Part shown: positions 1 to 12,000 of the stretch, one piece after another
How positions within the stretch are numbered: position 1 is the first letter of the stretch
Layout of the letters: every line of letters begins with the position of its first letter
NCBI RefSeq assembly: GCF_964204865.1
Contig: NC_135251.1
Span: forward strand, 18,538,001 to 18,602,000
DNA from: Styela clava
Taxonomy: Eukaryota > Chordata > Ascidiacea > Stolidobranchia > Styelidae
Length of the DNA stretch: 64,000 nucleotides
Direction of reading: 5' to 3'
Translations under genes and position numbers: made by a program
The notes under the pieces: model-generated
The model's database searches: none
What the model saw: only the letters and a program-made list of their open reading frames with translations
Told to the model about the DNA's origin: nothing

Positions 1-649
1 TTTGCGTACAAAACTTCCGTGGAAACAAGGGACGATTAAGGTTAGTTCGGATACCTATAATTTTTACTATCCGGATAACGGATATATCCGGGTATTCCGT
101 ATTTTGACCATTGAGGTGTGTATAACTAGAGTGCGCATTGGCGGCGCTAGACGTTTGCGATTTTGTGCCGAATTGAAGGTCGCGGCGGCCATCTTGGTAC
201 GCGCGACTTTCTGCTTGCGGATGCAGTGAGTGGGTTGGAATTGCCGTTTCGATGGTGCAAAATGTAAGATAATTTGAGGAAATTCATCGTTCTGCGGGTT
301 GAAATGAATTTTCACGCTATTGTTGTTGGTTCAGCCATTAACTTGGAAAAGGATAACACAAAACGTGTATGCATAGAGGTTGAAGAATCAAGTTTTGGAA
401 ACCAGGTGGGTACGGTGCTGTATTTGGTCTAGCTTGTGAAATACAAGTAAAATTTATGTGTGATCGGTAGAGGTAATGGTTGTAATACCATGACACCTAC
501 TATATGGAACCACGTTCTGTCCATTAAGTCGGCTGAAATGAACGGCTTTGCAAGATTATTGAAATACCGTACCTAGTAGACTATATCTCAATACTGCAAT
601 AGCTAATGCTTCGCTAACTAGGTTTTGCTCGATTCTGATGGGTCTATAC

Positions 650-910
650 CAGGGTGGTCCAGGCCCGCGGGCTACATGTGGCCCGCCACTCCTTTATCTG
701 TGGCCCGCGTCGCATTCGGAGAGGAAACAAAAATTCGCATTTCGTGTTGTTTCGTCATAAAATTAACCAAAAAATCTTTTAACATATTGTTGCATCACTA
801 ATGTCACTGAATTGACTAGTGTTAGCTTGCTGAGGCAACTAGCGAAGTTAAACGACCAAAGTTTTTGGCACTATTGTGGCCCGCGGAGCTGCCAATCTTG
901 GACCATCCTG
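650..910. mobile_element. Small hAT-like element inserted in the left arm
   Basis: It starts CAGGGTGGTCC and ends GGACCATCCTG, inverted termini of the hAT type; the interior is rich in GGCCCGCGG-like words. The right arm of the surrounding inverted repeat (near 3315-3345) lacks this segment and reads TATACATAATGC across the equivalent point, so it serves as an empty site. The target duplication is imperfect and I cannot define it exactly. Confidence 0.65.
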
Positions 911-1513
911 ATACCTAATGCCATGTCAGTCTAGGTTTGAATAAGCCCAAATTGGAAACTGTTGAATAACTGTTACCAGAAATACAACATTCATCCATGT
1001 GAAAGCAAAATACCAGTAAGTCATCCAACTTCTACTAGGTGAAAGTGTGAAGTGAATCAAGTCATTTGTTGCCTACTCCTGAAGTGTCTCCAGTTTCTTC
1101 AATTAACCAGCTTTTCTACTAGTTTCAATACACATTTTCATTTCTGCATTGTTTATTTTATGTAAAATTTGTAATGCAATTGAAACCTAAAAAATGTTTG
1201 CAAGCTCTCGTTCTATTTGAGATACACCGGGTTTTCTTAGAGTAGACAAATGGATCAAAGTACTGTCCTAGTGAATGTGAATCAATCAGGAGAGTATTAT
1301 AGAATCTTGAACCGCCAAATTGGATCGATGTTTTAAATTCAATAATACGAAATATTCTATATTAAGGTCCTGTTAAATAGTGAGATCTAGCAAAAACAGA
1401 ATTGAATAGATATTCAATTTAGTAATACGTAAGATATCGAACTTGATTGATTTTTGGTTTAAAGGTCTATTTTTGTCATGCTGCCAGTTGTGCAGCGTGA
1501 CAGCTGAAATGCT

Positions 1514-1888
1514 CAAAATTGAAATTTATAGGGACGTGTAAAGAGAGAAATAGGCAAATATGGCATACTAAAAAAATGCAAAATAGAAATTTACAGGGAT
1601 GAGTAAAAAGAGAAATAAGCAAAAATGGCATACTAAAAATATGCAAAATTGAAATTTACAGGGACGTGTAAAGAGAGAAATAGGCAAATATGGAATACTA
1701 AAAATATGCAAAATAGAAATTTACAGGGATGAGTAAAAAGAGAAATAAGCAAAGATGGCATACTAAAAATATGCGAAATTGAAATTTATAGAAACGTGTA
1801 AAAAGAGAAATAAGCAAAGATGGCATACTAAAAATAAGCGAAATTGAAATTTATAAGGACGTGTAAAAAGAGAAATAAGCAAATATGC
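1514..1888. repeat. Tandem array, ~62-bp unit, about 6 copies
   Basis: Six successive units share words such as GAAATTTA, AAGAGAAATA, GGCAAA and CATACTAAAAA. Two sub-types (GGGACGTGTAAAG and GGGATGAGTAAAA) alternate in the first four copies, which suggests an earlier two-unit expansion. The array lies in the spacer of the long inverted repeat and has no coding potential. Confidence 0.85.
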
Positions 1889-1899
1889 TTATAGGCATT

Positions 1900-3140
1900 A
1901 AATGAAAGCTAAGTAAACCCAGGCTCTGCTGAAATTTCGGAATTCAAGTGCCAAATTTGACATGGGAAGATAGATTAAATGTATGCCTTACAAACAGGTA
2001 GGAATTAGCAGAATAAAAGTTAATATTAAGGGCAAATGCTTTCAATTCAGGAAGGTATTTTTATGTGGGCGGGCCCATCAAGGATTCGCCTAAAAATTGC
2101 AGGACTGCAGCCTAGAAGTTCTTCACTTCTAGTGGTGATTAAATTTTTTTCTTGTATTGATTTTATAACACTGTTGTTTTGAAGTATTATTTACAGTCGC
2201 TCTGACTTTTGCTTGGGGACTTTCAGCTTTTTCCCGACAGTCTCCAGTTGTTCTGTTTTTATTTCCAATCTTTCAAAAAACCTGTGAAGACTTGTACCGC
2301 AGCTGTCAGAATGGTCATGGATGATAGGGGAAATATATTTCTGTTCACAAGTCTCAACTTCATTTGGAATATCAGCTTCAACGGTGAAGTACGACCAGTT
2401 TGGGGCCTGCGTGAAGTGGTGAACTGAAATGTAAAACGATACAGGTAAACTTTAAGATTTTTTCAAACATAATGCAAAAGGTATTAGGTAGTAAAAAATA
2501 ATGCCGTAATATATAGCAATATTATGGGCTACTGATAAAACTTCAAAGTGCAAGATGACTAAACCAGTGGTTCTCATCCTCTATCCGCTGGGGGCCTATG
2601 CTGCTCTGAAGTATCTGCGAACCCGCAAAATTTTCAAACAGGAAAAAAAACATTAGAATAACATAGCATAGTGCTATTCAGACGACATTTAAATTAGCTG
2701 CCACTCAACAAAAATAGCGTACATGTACTTATTTATCTCATGTGATCTTGCACACCAAGTTTGTTCCTTATTTTCGTATTAATTTGAACATGTGTAGAAA
2801 ACCCATGTCCACATATGTAAGCAGAGACTAAAGGATAATGATTTTTAAAGCAGTGGCGTTATGCTCACAACTACTTGTTTTTATGCGATATAATCATGAA
2901 TCAAAACTGAATTTTTGTTATCAACATATTTTGATACGGAAAGCCTAAATTGGGATAAGTCTTTGTCGTATTTTCTCTGTTCAAGTAAAAGTAATAGCCT
3001 TCTAGTGACAATAACAATCTTTTCCTCTGAAAATTTCGAATCATTTGATACTGTAGGCTTGATAAACAGAAGAGCGATTACTACACAACAAGAACCATCT
3101 AATAAATAAAATTTGGAGGGAATTGGCTTACTAGGTTCAG
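1900..3140. other. Spacer of the inverted-repeat element, no gene seen
   Basis: AT-rich sequence. Open frames here (for example 2209-2427 and 2915-3109, plus) are short, lack family motifs and have no convincing splice context. At 2565 there is a lone hAT-type left end (CAGTGGTTCTCATCC) whose right end I could not find. Confidence 0.5.
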
Positions 3141-3934
3141 ATTGCTTGCTAGATGACTTACCGGTACTGGTATTTCGCTTTTACATGGGTGAATGTTGTT
3201 TCTCTGGTAAAATTTATTTTTAAATGAAAAGCAAAATTAGTCATAACAAATAATGTCTATTCAACAGATTCCAATTTGAGCTTGTTCATTGATTCAGACC
3301 TAGACTGCTATTGCATTATGTATAAACACATCGGAATCAAGCACAACCTACCATAGTTAGCGAATAATACGGTACCTGTACCGGTATGTCAGCAATCTGA
3401 CAAAACCGTGCATTTCAGCCGACTTAATTTACAGAACATGCTCCCGTATATTAGGTGTCATTTACTACCGGTATCTATACTGAATAACATATATAAATTC
3501 TACCGGTAGGGCACCGTACCCACCTGACTTTCAAAACTTGATTCTTCAACTCATGTGCATACACGTTTTGTGTTACCCGTTTCCAAGTTAATGACTAAAC
3601 CACCAACAATAGCGTGAAAATCCACTACAACGCGCAGAACGACGAATTTCCTCAAATTATCTTACATTTTACACCACTGACACAGCAAATCCAACCTACT
3701 CACTGTCACTGCATCCGCAAGCAGAAAATCGCACGTACCAAGATGGCCGCCGCGGCCTTCAATTCGGCACAAAATCTTTGCTCCTATGCGCTCTCTAGTT
3801 ATATACACCTCAATGATTTTGACTATCCGATTAACCGGGTAGTTACTGCTAATTTTAGAGAACCGATTTCACAAAAATTTTGCGGTGAGTTGACCTAAAA
3901 CCACCACACAGTTCTATTGTGAATAGCTCAAATT

Positions 3935-4175
3935 TGACAAATTCGCAAGATCGCAAAAACGCGTAATAAAACTGAATTTATCCGTGCAGCTTACCACGTA
4001 TTTTCATATCTGCAGAATGCGGTGGCATTTTAGAGTAGAAGTGCTTTTATTTTAACGTAAGTCGACGCAATGGCAAGATACGTTAAAAACAGTTATTATG
4101 GAAAAACATTTTGAAATGCTTGAATCGGCCACAAATTGAATATTTTGCGCAATAGAATAAGTCAAAGGCATGCAC
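3935..4175 (+). repeat. Dispersed repeat, copy 1 of 2
   Basis: Words such as CGCAAGATCGCAAAAA, TACCACGTATTTTCATAT, AAGTGCTTT and TTGAATATTTTGC occur in the same order at 8262-8490 on the same strand. Both copies are diverged and non-coding. Their class is unknown. Confidence 0.65.
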
Positions 4176-4179
4176 ATTA

Positions 4180-5370
4180 CATTACATGCGTGGACCGGAA
4201 ATTTTGAAATGTTACACATTACACAGATTACATGGACTCCGAGATATTGTGAAATAAGTCCTCGAAATTCAAACTGGCTTATTCCATCATGAATGCGTTC
4301 TTTCAATACACGCAACAACTAAAAGCCACACCCGACCGAAAAGCAACTCACACCCACGCATTCAATGCTTTTCAACTGATAAGTTTAAGTTTATAAGATA
4401 AGATGAGTTTATTCCGACTCCAGAGCATAAAATGTGATAAAATGACTGATAAAAACTGAATATTAAATCAGAAGAGTAATTAAATATTCAATCCATGGTA
4501 CATGCAAGCTTTTTTAAAATGTATTGCCATATTAATTTAATTGTTTTCGTCGGAACTCGCCTTTGCGTCGACTTAAGGTAAAATAAAGCACTACTCAGGC
4601 GATATGGGGAGATAGAATAGGATTTAAATCAGCGCCGACTTTAAGTACTTATAACTAGCCGAAGACGTTTTGATTGAAAATATTTTACCATTATTATCGT
4701 ATATTTTAACATAGTTGAGATAGTCTGTGCGGCCACAGCTATAAATCTGAAAGCAAATTGTGTCGGAATAGATTATTTTCATCCTCAGTTTCGATAGTGA
4801 CCGCGTATAAAAAAGCTCTTAAATATTATTTAGTATCTATCGCTAATTTCATTGTTATCTCGTTATCATAATATCGTTCAGTCTGATTTTAATTCATAAT
4901 TAATTATTAATTTATAAGCAAAAATAAAAAGTAACATTCGTCATAAAATATCAGCTCACACGATATTCGGTCTCAATTCTCCGTCATGGGCGGATGAAAA
5001 TTTGGAAATCGGTAAGATGGTCGCGTTACAACAGTTGCGTTTTTTCTGATTTAACACATAGTTACGTGAGCAAAAAAAAATTACCAAAGCTAACGATGTC
5101 GATGGACTAAATAACACTCACGTTGACGATAAACAGACAGAATTTATAACAAAAATTACCCGTGTCAAAAAGTGTGTGCGATATCAAGAACTTGGATTTT
5201 AATGTAGAATTCACAACATTTCACTAATCGCATAGTTGCACTTTTTTCTATACCTCACAAGATACAAGACAATTCATAGGTATAAATACTGTAATGTAAA
5301 AGTGTAGTCTTTTTTTTCTCAGAAGCACGAAAACCACTAATTTGAATCATATCACATATGTCATTAGTAT
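4180..5370. other. Intergenic, repeat fragments only
   Basis: No gene seen. About 4383-4495 is a diverged copy of a dispersed repeat also present at 44226-44420 and 45000-45150; shared words include TTCCGACTCCA or TTCGACTCCA and AAAACTGA. The rest is AT-rich with short chance frames. Confidence 0.5.
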
Positions 5371-5371
5371 G

Positions 5372-5810
5372 CAGGCTTGTAGATGAGACATATTTTTCTG
5401 TCCCATTCCCATCCCCTAGCAATTATGTCTGTCCCATCCCATCCCATGGGATTCCCATTGGAATAAAATTCAATAAAAATTGTTAAATTTGGGTTTAGCG
5501 TCTACTAAATAGGACTACATGTACGAAGAGACATGCAACACAACAAAATTTACGGACTTTGTTAACTTTATATTCATAACTATTATGCATGTGTCCTTCA
5601 GCCCCTTCATGAAGTCTATTGTTAAGGCTGAATCTATTTTACTCTTTATAACTAACAAGAGAGCTATGCTCAAATATATGGATACGAAATACATAACGAA
5701 ATGTTTTACCATCGTTTCCCTGAAAATCATACGGATGCCGTGTCCAATGGGAAATACAAATGTGTGCTGTCCCACCCCATCCCATGGGACATTTCCTATG
5801 GACAAGCCTG
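5372..5810. mobile_element. Candidate non-autonomous DNA transposon
   Basis: It begins CAGGCTTGT and ends ACAAGCCTG, giving inverted ends, and contains repeated CCCATCCCATGGGA-like palindromic words near both ends. I could not see a clear target-site duplication. The overlapping open frames on both strands inside it (5515-5824) are probably chance products of a low-stop element. Confidence 0.5.
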
Positions 5811-5879
5811 GTATTTACAATTAATAATATTAAAGCTTAATTCCTATATGACCTTGGATTTTTTTTTAAAATGAATAAA

Positions 5880-6075
5880 ACTTATGTAGAGGATTTTAGA
5901 ATGTATTCGAAATTCCAGATTCGAAAATATTTTTTTAGAATGTATTCGAAATAGTCAAGTATTTGGAAATGGCCATCCCTGGGCCCAAGTATATCCCAAT
6001 GTCAGAAAGAGCTAGTTGGGAATAGTAAAACGTCATTCGAATATTTTTTATATTCCATTCTAATATACTGCCCAA
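5880..6075. repeat. AT-rich repeat with TATTCGAA words
   Basis: The 19-bp word TTTTAGAATGTATTCGAAA occurs twice 47 bp apart. TATTCGAA, GGCCATCCCTG and TGCCCAACCCTA resemble termini of hAT-derived elements, but no complete element is bounded. Confidence 0.4.
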
Positions 6076-6140
6076 CCCTACTGATTTACAAGTAATGATT
6101 TGATTAACATTATGTAAATAAACTTGCCTTTTATGTATTA

Positions 6141-6521
6141 CCATGTTTCCCCGAAAATAAGACCTAGCCTGAATTTTTAAAATTATTTTAATATAAGCCC
6201 CCTCCACTTAAAATAAGACCTAATCAATAACGCGAAAATTTTTTTGACCTAGTCGATAGCAAAAAATTCCCCCTACACATTTAAAATGATTGATAAACTA
6301 TGTTTTGCATTCATTTGAATAAAAAAATGTGTTACTTATAAGTAAATGGATATCGATTTTTATATTTTGTAGATATGGTTATTTTATAATTTTCCTTTTG
6401 TATTTAATATTTTTTTTTTTTTTTAATAAATGAAAATATAAGACATCCCCGAAATACCCACTAGTGTTATTTTTCGGAAGAAAATTAAAATAAGACCATC
6501 CTTAATTTCGGGGAAACAAGG
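6141..6521. mobile_element. Palindromic-end element (CCCCGAAAATAAGAC family)
   Basis: Left end CCATGTTTCCCCGAAAATAAG, right end (reverse complement) CCTTGTTTCCCCGAAATTAAG. Sub-terminal words (ATAAGAC, ATTTTTCGG) also mirror each other. Related sequence occurs nested at 14691-15088 and as a single left end at 48771. No protein-coding frame, so non-autonomous; superfamily uncertain. Confidence 0.75.
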
Positions 6522-6678
6522 TTTGGTAAAAACTTTTGTGGTCCGCAATAAATTTTCTTATATGCTTCAATAAAAATTACAAATGATGTCCGATCACTAG
6601 CAATTCCTATTGTTCACGACTAGGCGTTAGCTGAGCCTCGGGTATGTCAATGAGATGGTAGGTTAGCCACGTGTAAAC

Positions 6679-6974
6679 CAGTGGTTTCTAACCCGGTAAT
6701 TTTCGATATTTTCCCAACTAATCCGTATGCAATACTGCTCTAATTAGACAGAAATAAACTTTGAATTTATTAGTATTTGTTCGTATTTAAATAAAATTCG
6801 AGATTTCTTGCTACAAAACACAAAACTATGTCGGACTTTTGAGGTCAAATAAGTTTTTCCTCATTCTGTATTCAGTGATTGGATAAATTTTGGAATAGGT
6901 AATATTTTATCTGTTCGAAAATACTTCGTACAAGCGTCCGACACCGGCCCTCACAGCAACGGTTGGGACCAGTG
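6679..6974. mobile_element. Non-autonomous hAT element
   Basis: Termini CAGTGGTTTCTAACC and (reverse complement) CACTGGTCCCAACC are inverted repeats of hAT form. Flanks GTGTAAAC (6671-6678) and GGGTAAAC (6975-6982) are an 8-bp target duplication with one mismatch. Internal sequence is non-coding. Confidence 0.75.
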
Positions 6975-7177
6975 GGGTAAACTACTTATGTAAAAACAGC
7001 GTTCCCATGAATTGATGTACACTAAAAATCGAACTTCCGTTTCGCCAAAAGGTGATGTACAGTTATTTGTTCGCCATGTTCACAAATGGCTCTGTAGCAC
7101 TTTACACACTCACTGTTATTCATGGTTGGTATCTGCTTCTTGAACAGAATTCCATACTACTACATGAAAGTTATGCT

Positions 7178-9060
7178 TTATAAACTTGTTACACAGTTAC
7201 CATTCTGGTTATTGGCTATAGTGGAAGAGTCTGGTCGGTGTGGATTAAACACTGCAGGGTCTGCATTTTCCATTTTAACCGACTCTTCGGTAGACATTTC
7301 TTCAGCGACAGAACTAGATGTTTCGTGTGAATCGTCTCTGATAGATTTCATAACGTCATCATAACTAGGTGGAAGATCAAGATAGTTGCTGCTCATTTCC
7401 AAATTTTGCTGGAGGTCTAGAAATATTTACTTGAAATATCACACTGCGATGATAGAACTAAACTACATGTATATATAATAAATGTCCGCGTCTTCTAAAC
7501 ATCCATCAAATATCTTATTTAGCATCGACATAAAATTGATGAATATGAGCAAGAGAGTGATAAACAAATATTATACGGGCACAATAGTCAAGTCAATCGA
7601 ATTTGGGAAAGACTCGAAAAGTAGAGATGTCTATATCCGAATACTGAACTATTCTAGAATAACACTAAAAAAATATTTCGAAGATCGTTTAAACTAAATT
7701 AATTGAGCAAAAGCAATGCTGGACGGGTTTTTAAATTGCTTTATTCCCCAACATAGGTGGGTGAAAGAAAAACATGACATGACACAAAGTGAATCAAATT
7801 GAACTGATACACATTGCTGTAATAATGAGCATCCAGTTATTTTTCGAAAATTTCACGAAAACAAAAAAAAATACAAATATGTAAATTTCCACCTTCCCGT
7901 TTCAAAATTTTCAGGAGATTGAAAAGTGCTGATAAACGAGTGCGATTTTTACAGGCTAATGTTGTTTGCATCGCCGATTGTTTTCTTCGGCTTGACGTGT
8001 TTATTTAGGGAATGAACATCGGTACTATGTCGGTTAAGAATGGCAAAGAAAGTATGTCACGCGAAAAGTTACCCGTTAACTTCGGTGACTATGATATAGT
8101 TTCCAAATGTTAATAACCATAATGTTGGCGATTAACAGCGTCTGACATAGTGTTTTGTTTTATCTGTCGATGGCTCAAAGTTAGTAGTGTTTTTCGATTA
8201 TCCTTTAGTATTTTATAACGCTGTATTTTAGTCGTAGTATTTACTCCCTTATTTTTGGTCAGAAATTTAATGAATTCGCCAGATCGCAAAAATACAAATC
8301 AAAAGTTGATATAATCAGACAGTTTACCACGTATTTTCATATTTGCCGATTGCCATGATATTTCATAAAAGTGCTTTCATTTTGTCGTAAATGGACGAAA
8401 CCGCGATTTATGTTGAACACAATTAATGTGAAAAGACATTTTAAATGCTCGTATCCGTCAGGAATTGAATATTTTGCACAGCAGAAAAATCACCCACTGA
8501 AAAAATCGACTGTTTTAACGAGTTGCGTGATCGCGGCGACTGTTTCAGAAAAGGTAGCTTGAGAATTTCCGACTCCGATGTTTAACTACGCCTGGCAAAA
8601 AAATCGAGCGGCCGCCGCCCCGGTTTTGCGCACTTTCTAAATTACGATGAACCGAAATTGAAAAAAAAACTATTCGAATACAACGCTGAACGAAAATATA
8701 AACGATAGAGACATCCCTACCGTATAGCCAACGCTAAATTTGAAAAGAATATAGAACTATGTTCAAAAAACACTGTCCACTTAAACTACTTTGAATGTGA
8801 TTAGCCCGAGAACGAAGCAATAACTTCGCACACAACAAAATCAATGTCTTAAACGATCCATGGTCACTTTGTGTCAAAAACTTACCCGTCTGCGATCGTG
8901 TGATATTCTCAACATGAACAATAGAGTCCGTAGAGATGCGGCCGTTCTCAACTCGATGTATATCTTCCGAATCTCTCACTCGATTTTTCATTTTAAACAA
9001 ATAATTACAACAAATGCAACATAGACAACCCGCAACAATAAAATAGATTAAACCTCCCAT
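7178..9060 (-). CDS. Small single-pass membrane protein with PPxY motif (two coding exons, 137 aa)
   Basis: Exons on the minus strand are 9060-8886 and 7416-7178. The join is supported by donor GTAAGT at 8885, acceptor TTTCTAG before 7416, and a phase-1 junction that keeps the frame open. Residues 3-21 are a cysteine-rich transmembrane stretch (GCLCCICC) followed by basic residues (KMKNR), so a short outside N-terminus and a cytosolic tail are predicted. The tail holds LPPSY at 73-77, a PPxY motif of the kind bound by WW domains of NEDD4-family ubiquitin ligases, an acidic S/E-rich segment, and a C-terminal T-S-L that fits a class I PDZ ligand. I do not recognise the family. An in-frame stop lies upstream of the ATG and acceptor CTTTAG at about 9085 suggests a 5' non-coding exon. 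An alternative is that the coding continues upstream through the weak acceptor GGGAG just inside the ATG. Confidence 0.6.
8262..8490 (+). repeat. Dispersed repeat, copy 2 of 2
   Basis: Direct-orientation relative of 3935-4175. It lies inside the intron of the minus-strand PPxY gene. Confidence 0.6.
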
Positions 9061-12000
9061 GTAGGTATTTGAATTTTATTTTTCTAAAGATTTACAAGAG
9101 TGTGGCGTCTAAATTATCAACATTATGTAGGAGGATGATCTCGCGTAGCCTCAGATAATTGCGCTACCTCACTTTGACGAACGTAAGAAATACATCGGTA
9201 TGATTCAGTTTTGTCAAACCTATCACACCATTCTACTGTCCCAGACCTCTTGAATCATCAAGTGACTAATAGTTTACTAGTACGACATACAGTTGAGTAA
9301 TGTAAATAAGTGATGTAATGTAAATGTTATACGGAGTAACAGCATATTTGCTCTAATTTCGATTCATTACCTATTAACGGTTGAGGCTTGAGAAGTTAGA
9401 ATATATTTTTGTTAATATTTAAAATAAGAGTAAACAACATTACATAAAGCAAATTCTTGACAGACATCTCCGTAATTACTATATCTGATCACTAAAATGA
9501 TGAGTTTGGTAATATCAAACTTGCTTAATCATAATTTTGAGAATAACAATGACGCCGCATTTTTATTTAACTTGTTCTTTGTCATCATCTTCGCCAAACT
9601 TGAATTGTTTTACGCAATATATATCTTAATTTATAAAAGTAACAGCATATCCATAAGTTGTATACAACCACCTTCTGAGATACGCAGAAGTCAAGACTTG
9701 GAGCATTAACCCGTGAACACTATAGAGTAAATCTCCCATAAGGACCAGGTGAATATTCTAAAATTCTCGAGCATGTAATTCGACGTTTAGCGAAGAGATG
9801 TAAGAAATCGCTTTTTGGCATTAACAAAGAAGTCTGTGTGCAAACTTGTACTTGACCCATCGAAATTTAGCACGTCCTTGACTTTGTAAAACATTCTGTC
9901 TGATCAAGCGCGTCGCAGATAATATGCTTCATCATTTGTGTGACGCGCGAGTTGTGCCGACACTACCTAAACCTAGAAACAATTTCATTTGATGATGTAA
10001 ATTTTATATGTAGTGCTGTTGTATCCAAGAAACTAAACCCCTGTTATGAAAAAAAATTCATATAAAATATCTATTCGAAAATCAATTCAGACATGGTTCT
10101 TCATTCCTTTCATCGACAAATATTTAATTAAATGATACAATCTGAAAACGGAGGGATTGGAATTATTTAAAGAAATCTTGATGTCTAGCATTAGAATGCA
10201 AATAAAAGAAACGAATAGTTCTAAAAATCTGTGATGCAGAACCATCGGTGTGTACACAACCGCTAATTTTAGCTTACATGTATTAGCTTTTGGAATATTA
10301 GCATAGCAAGGATTGTAGTAACAGATTAAGATTCGTAAACTTTGCAATCAATCTGAAAAGATGACATGCTTGTTTTTTTAATTGCCATAATTTGTCGATT
10401 TTCGTTGTAATATACAATAATCACCCATGTATTTGACACATTCAAGATAATCGTTAATGCCACAAGTCATTTATAGTCGGTGCATTGCAATAAACTTTCA
10501 AACTGCGTAATCAAAACTCATCAGATTAAAGTGAAAGAAACTAAGCCGACTGTAGAAAGTTTGTGAACACGCCGTTATATGAAAAATGCGAGAAATGGCA
10601 ATCTATCAGCCACACGGATGTTCTTAAAGTGCAATTCCGAATTTCATGAAAATATCAACGCTTACCGAGTCAATTAAGCAGTTAGAGTAAGGTTATAGTC
10701 ATGCGTTATTTCGTGATATTTTATGCGGAAGTTTGAGGTTTGCCAATGCCACAGTTTGTTGTCTAAAGATTGCATTCGGGGGTTGGGTTAATAATGACCC
10801 ATAAGCTCGGAATTTGATTTTGAATGGGTCAGAGTCTGATGAAACTAATTTACTGAATACAAACCACTATCGAAAGTACAGTTTAATAAAACTGCAAGAC
10901 TGTACATGCTTTCCATCCTGAACCTGATTACTTTTATAATAAGGAGTTGAAATATTCATCAATTCACTTTACACAATATTCATTTTATTTGTATATTTTT
11001 GAGGTCCCCTCTGAACAATGTTTGATGGCCCAGAAGTTTAAAATGGAGTTGGTGCATCTGGTACAGCGCCAATTTGGACACCATTATTGCTAACAAGCGA
11101 TGCTATAATATATATAGACGAATGCTAAAACGAGGAAATATCAAATCTTTTGCAGTATCACTGTGATCACGGAACCACGGCACGCAGTTTAATTTTGATG
11201 ACGTCATTAAACAAAACTTTAAAGTGAAAAACGAATCCCATAGAAGCCACACATACTTTTAAAATAAATAAAAGTAATACTAACTATACCTACTAACGAC
11301 AACAACAAGCTTTAACCACTAATATTCTCGAAGCAATTAGTCTAGTATTTGAAAAGAAAAAAATTTACAACAACAACGTAATAACAAAATATCCATATCG
11401 TGTGCAATTATTTGTCTTCGCAAGTCAAGTTTATTTTTTTCAACCAGTAAAATCAACAACAATCGAACACAAATTACGAGAAAATGATGAATAGACAGTT
11501 TTACTGGGAAATGGAAGTCTCGGGGAACTAAAGCTGGTTATCGAGCAGCGACATCCGAATTTCAAATATCTAATTTGAGAAAAGTTGAATTTTTAGAGTT
11601 TGGAATCTACAGTCTTTCATGGTGGCTTTCAACATTATTAGTAAACGGTAACCTATGATACCGGCTACGTTTGTACATGTACCGGTGCGGTTTCTCTATC
11701 AGTACAGAGTACTTTATATATGTTAAGATTCAGTTAAGATTGCTTATCAGCCAATAAAAAATAAATAAATAAGTTACAGTAAAAAAAAAATTATACAGTT
11801 TCACTAAGAGACAGATAATTAATAGAAATTGTGATAAAAAATTTCCCTTTCACAAGAGCCACAAGAGTTTGACCAACGACGGGGAATCCCAGATTTTATC
11901 TGGATTAATTGAAGCATGAATGCTGCTTTGAAAGATACCGGATACCCCAGGTTGGGGAATTTTGAAGGTGACCTAGCCATGTGGTTACACTGTGAAGTGC

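Larger units (their letters stand above)
80..3860. mobile_element. Long inverted-repeat (foldback-type) element, ~3.8 kb
   Basis: The left arm (about 80-1065) is repeated in inverted orientation in the right arm (about 3150-3860). Matching landmarks include the segment around 160-330 against 3590-3775, the segment 480-560 against 3400-3480, and 925-1040 against 3160-3320. Short conceptual translations of the arms also match across strands, which reflects the repeat and not a gene. Arms are roughly 0.7 kb after removing the 261-bp insertion at 650-910. The ~2.1-kb spacer carries a tandem array and no recognisable transposase, so this looks like a non-autonomous foldback element. The outer left boundary may lie outside the window. 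Arm boundaries are by eye and approximate. Confidence 0.75.

Noticed and set aside
1514-1888. Regular repeats resembling a CRISPR array
   Set aside because: Units are contiguous tandem repeats without unique spacers, in a eukaryotic transposon.
5515-5824. Overlapping ~100-codon frames on both strands
   Set aside because: They lie within a candidate transposon, are antisense to each other and show no protein motif.
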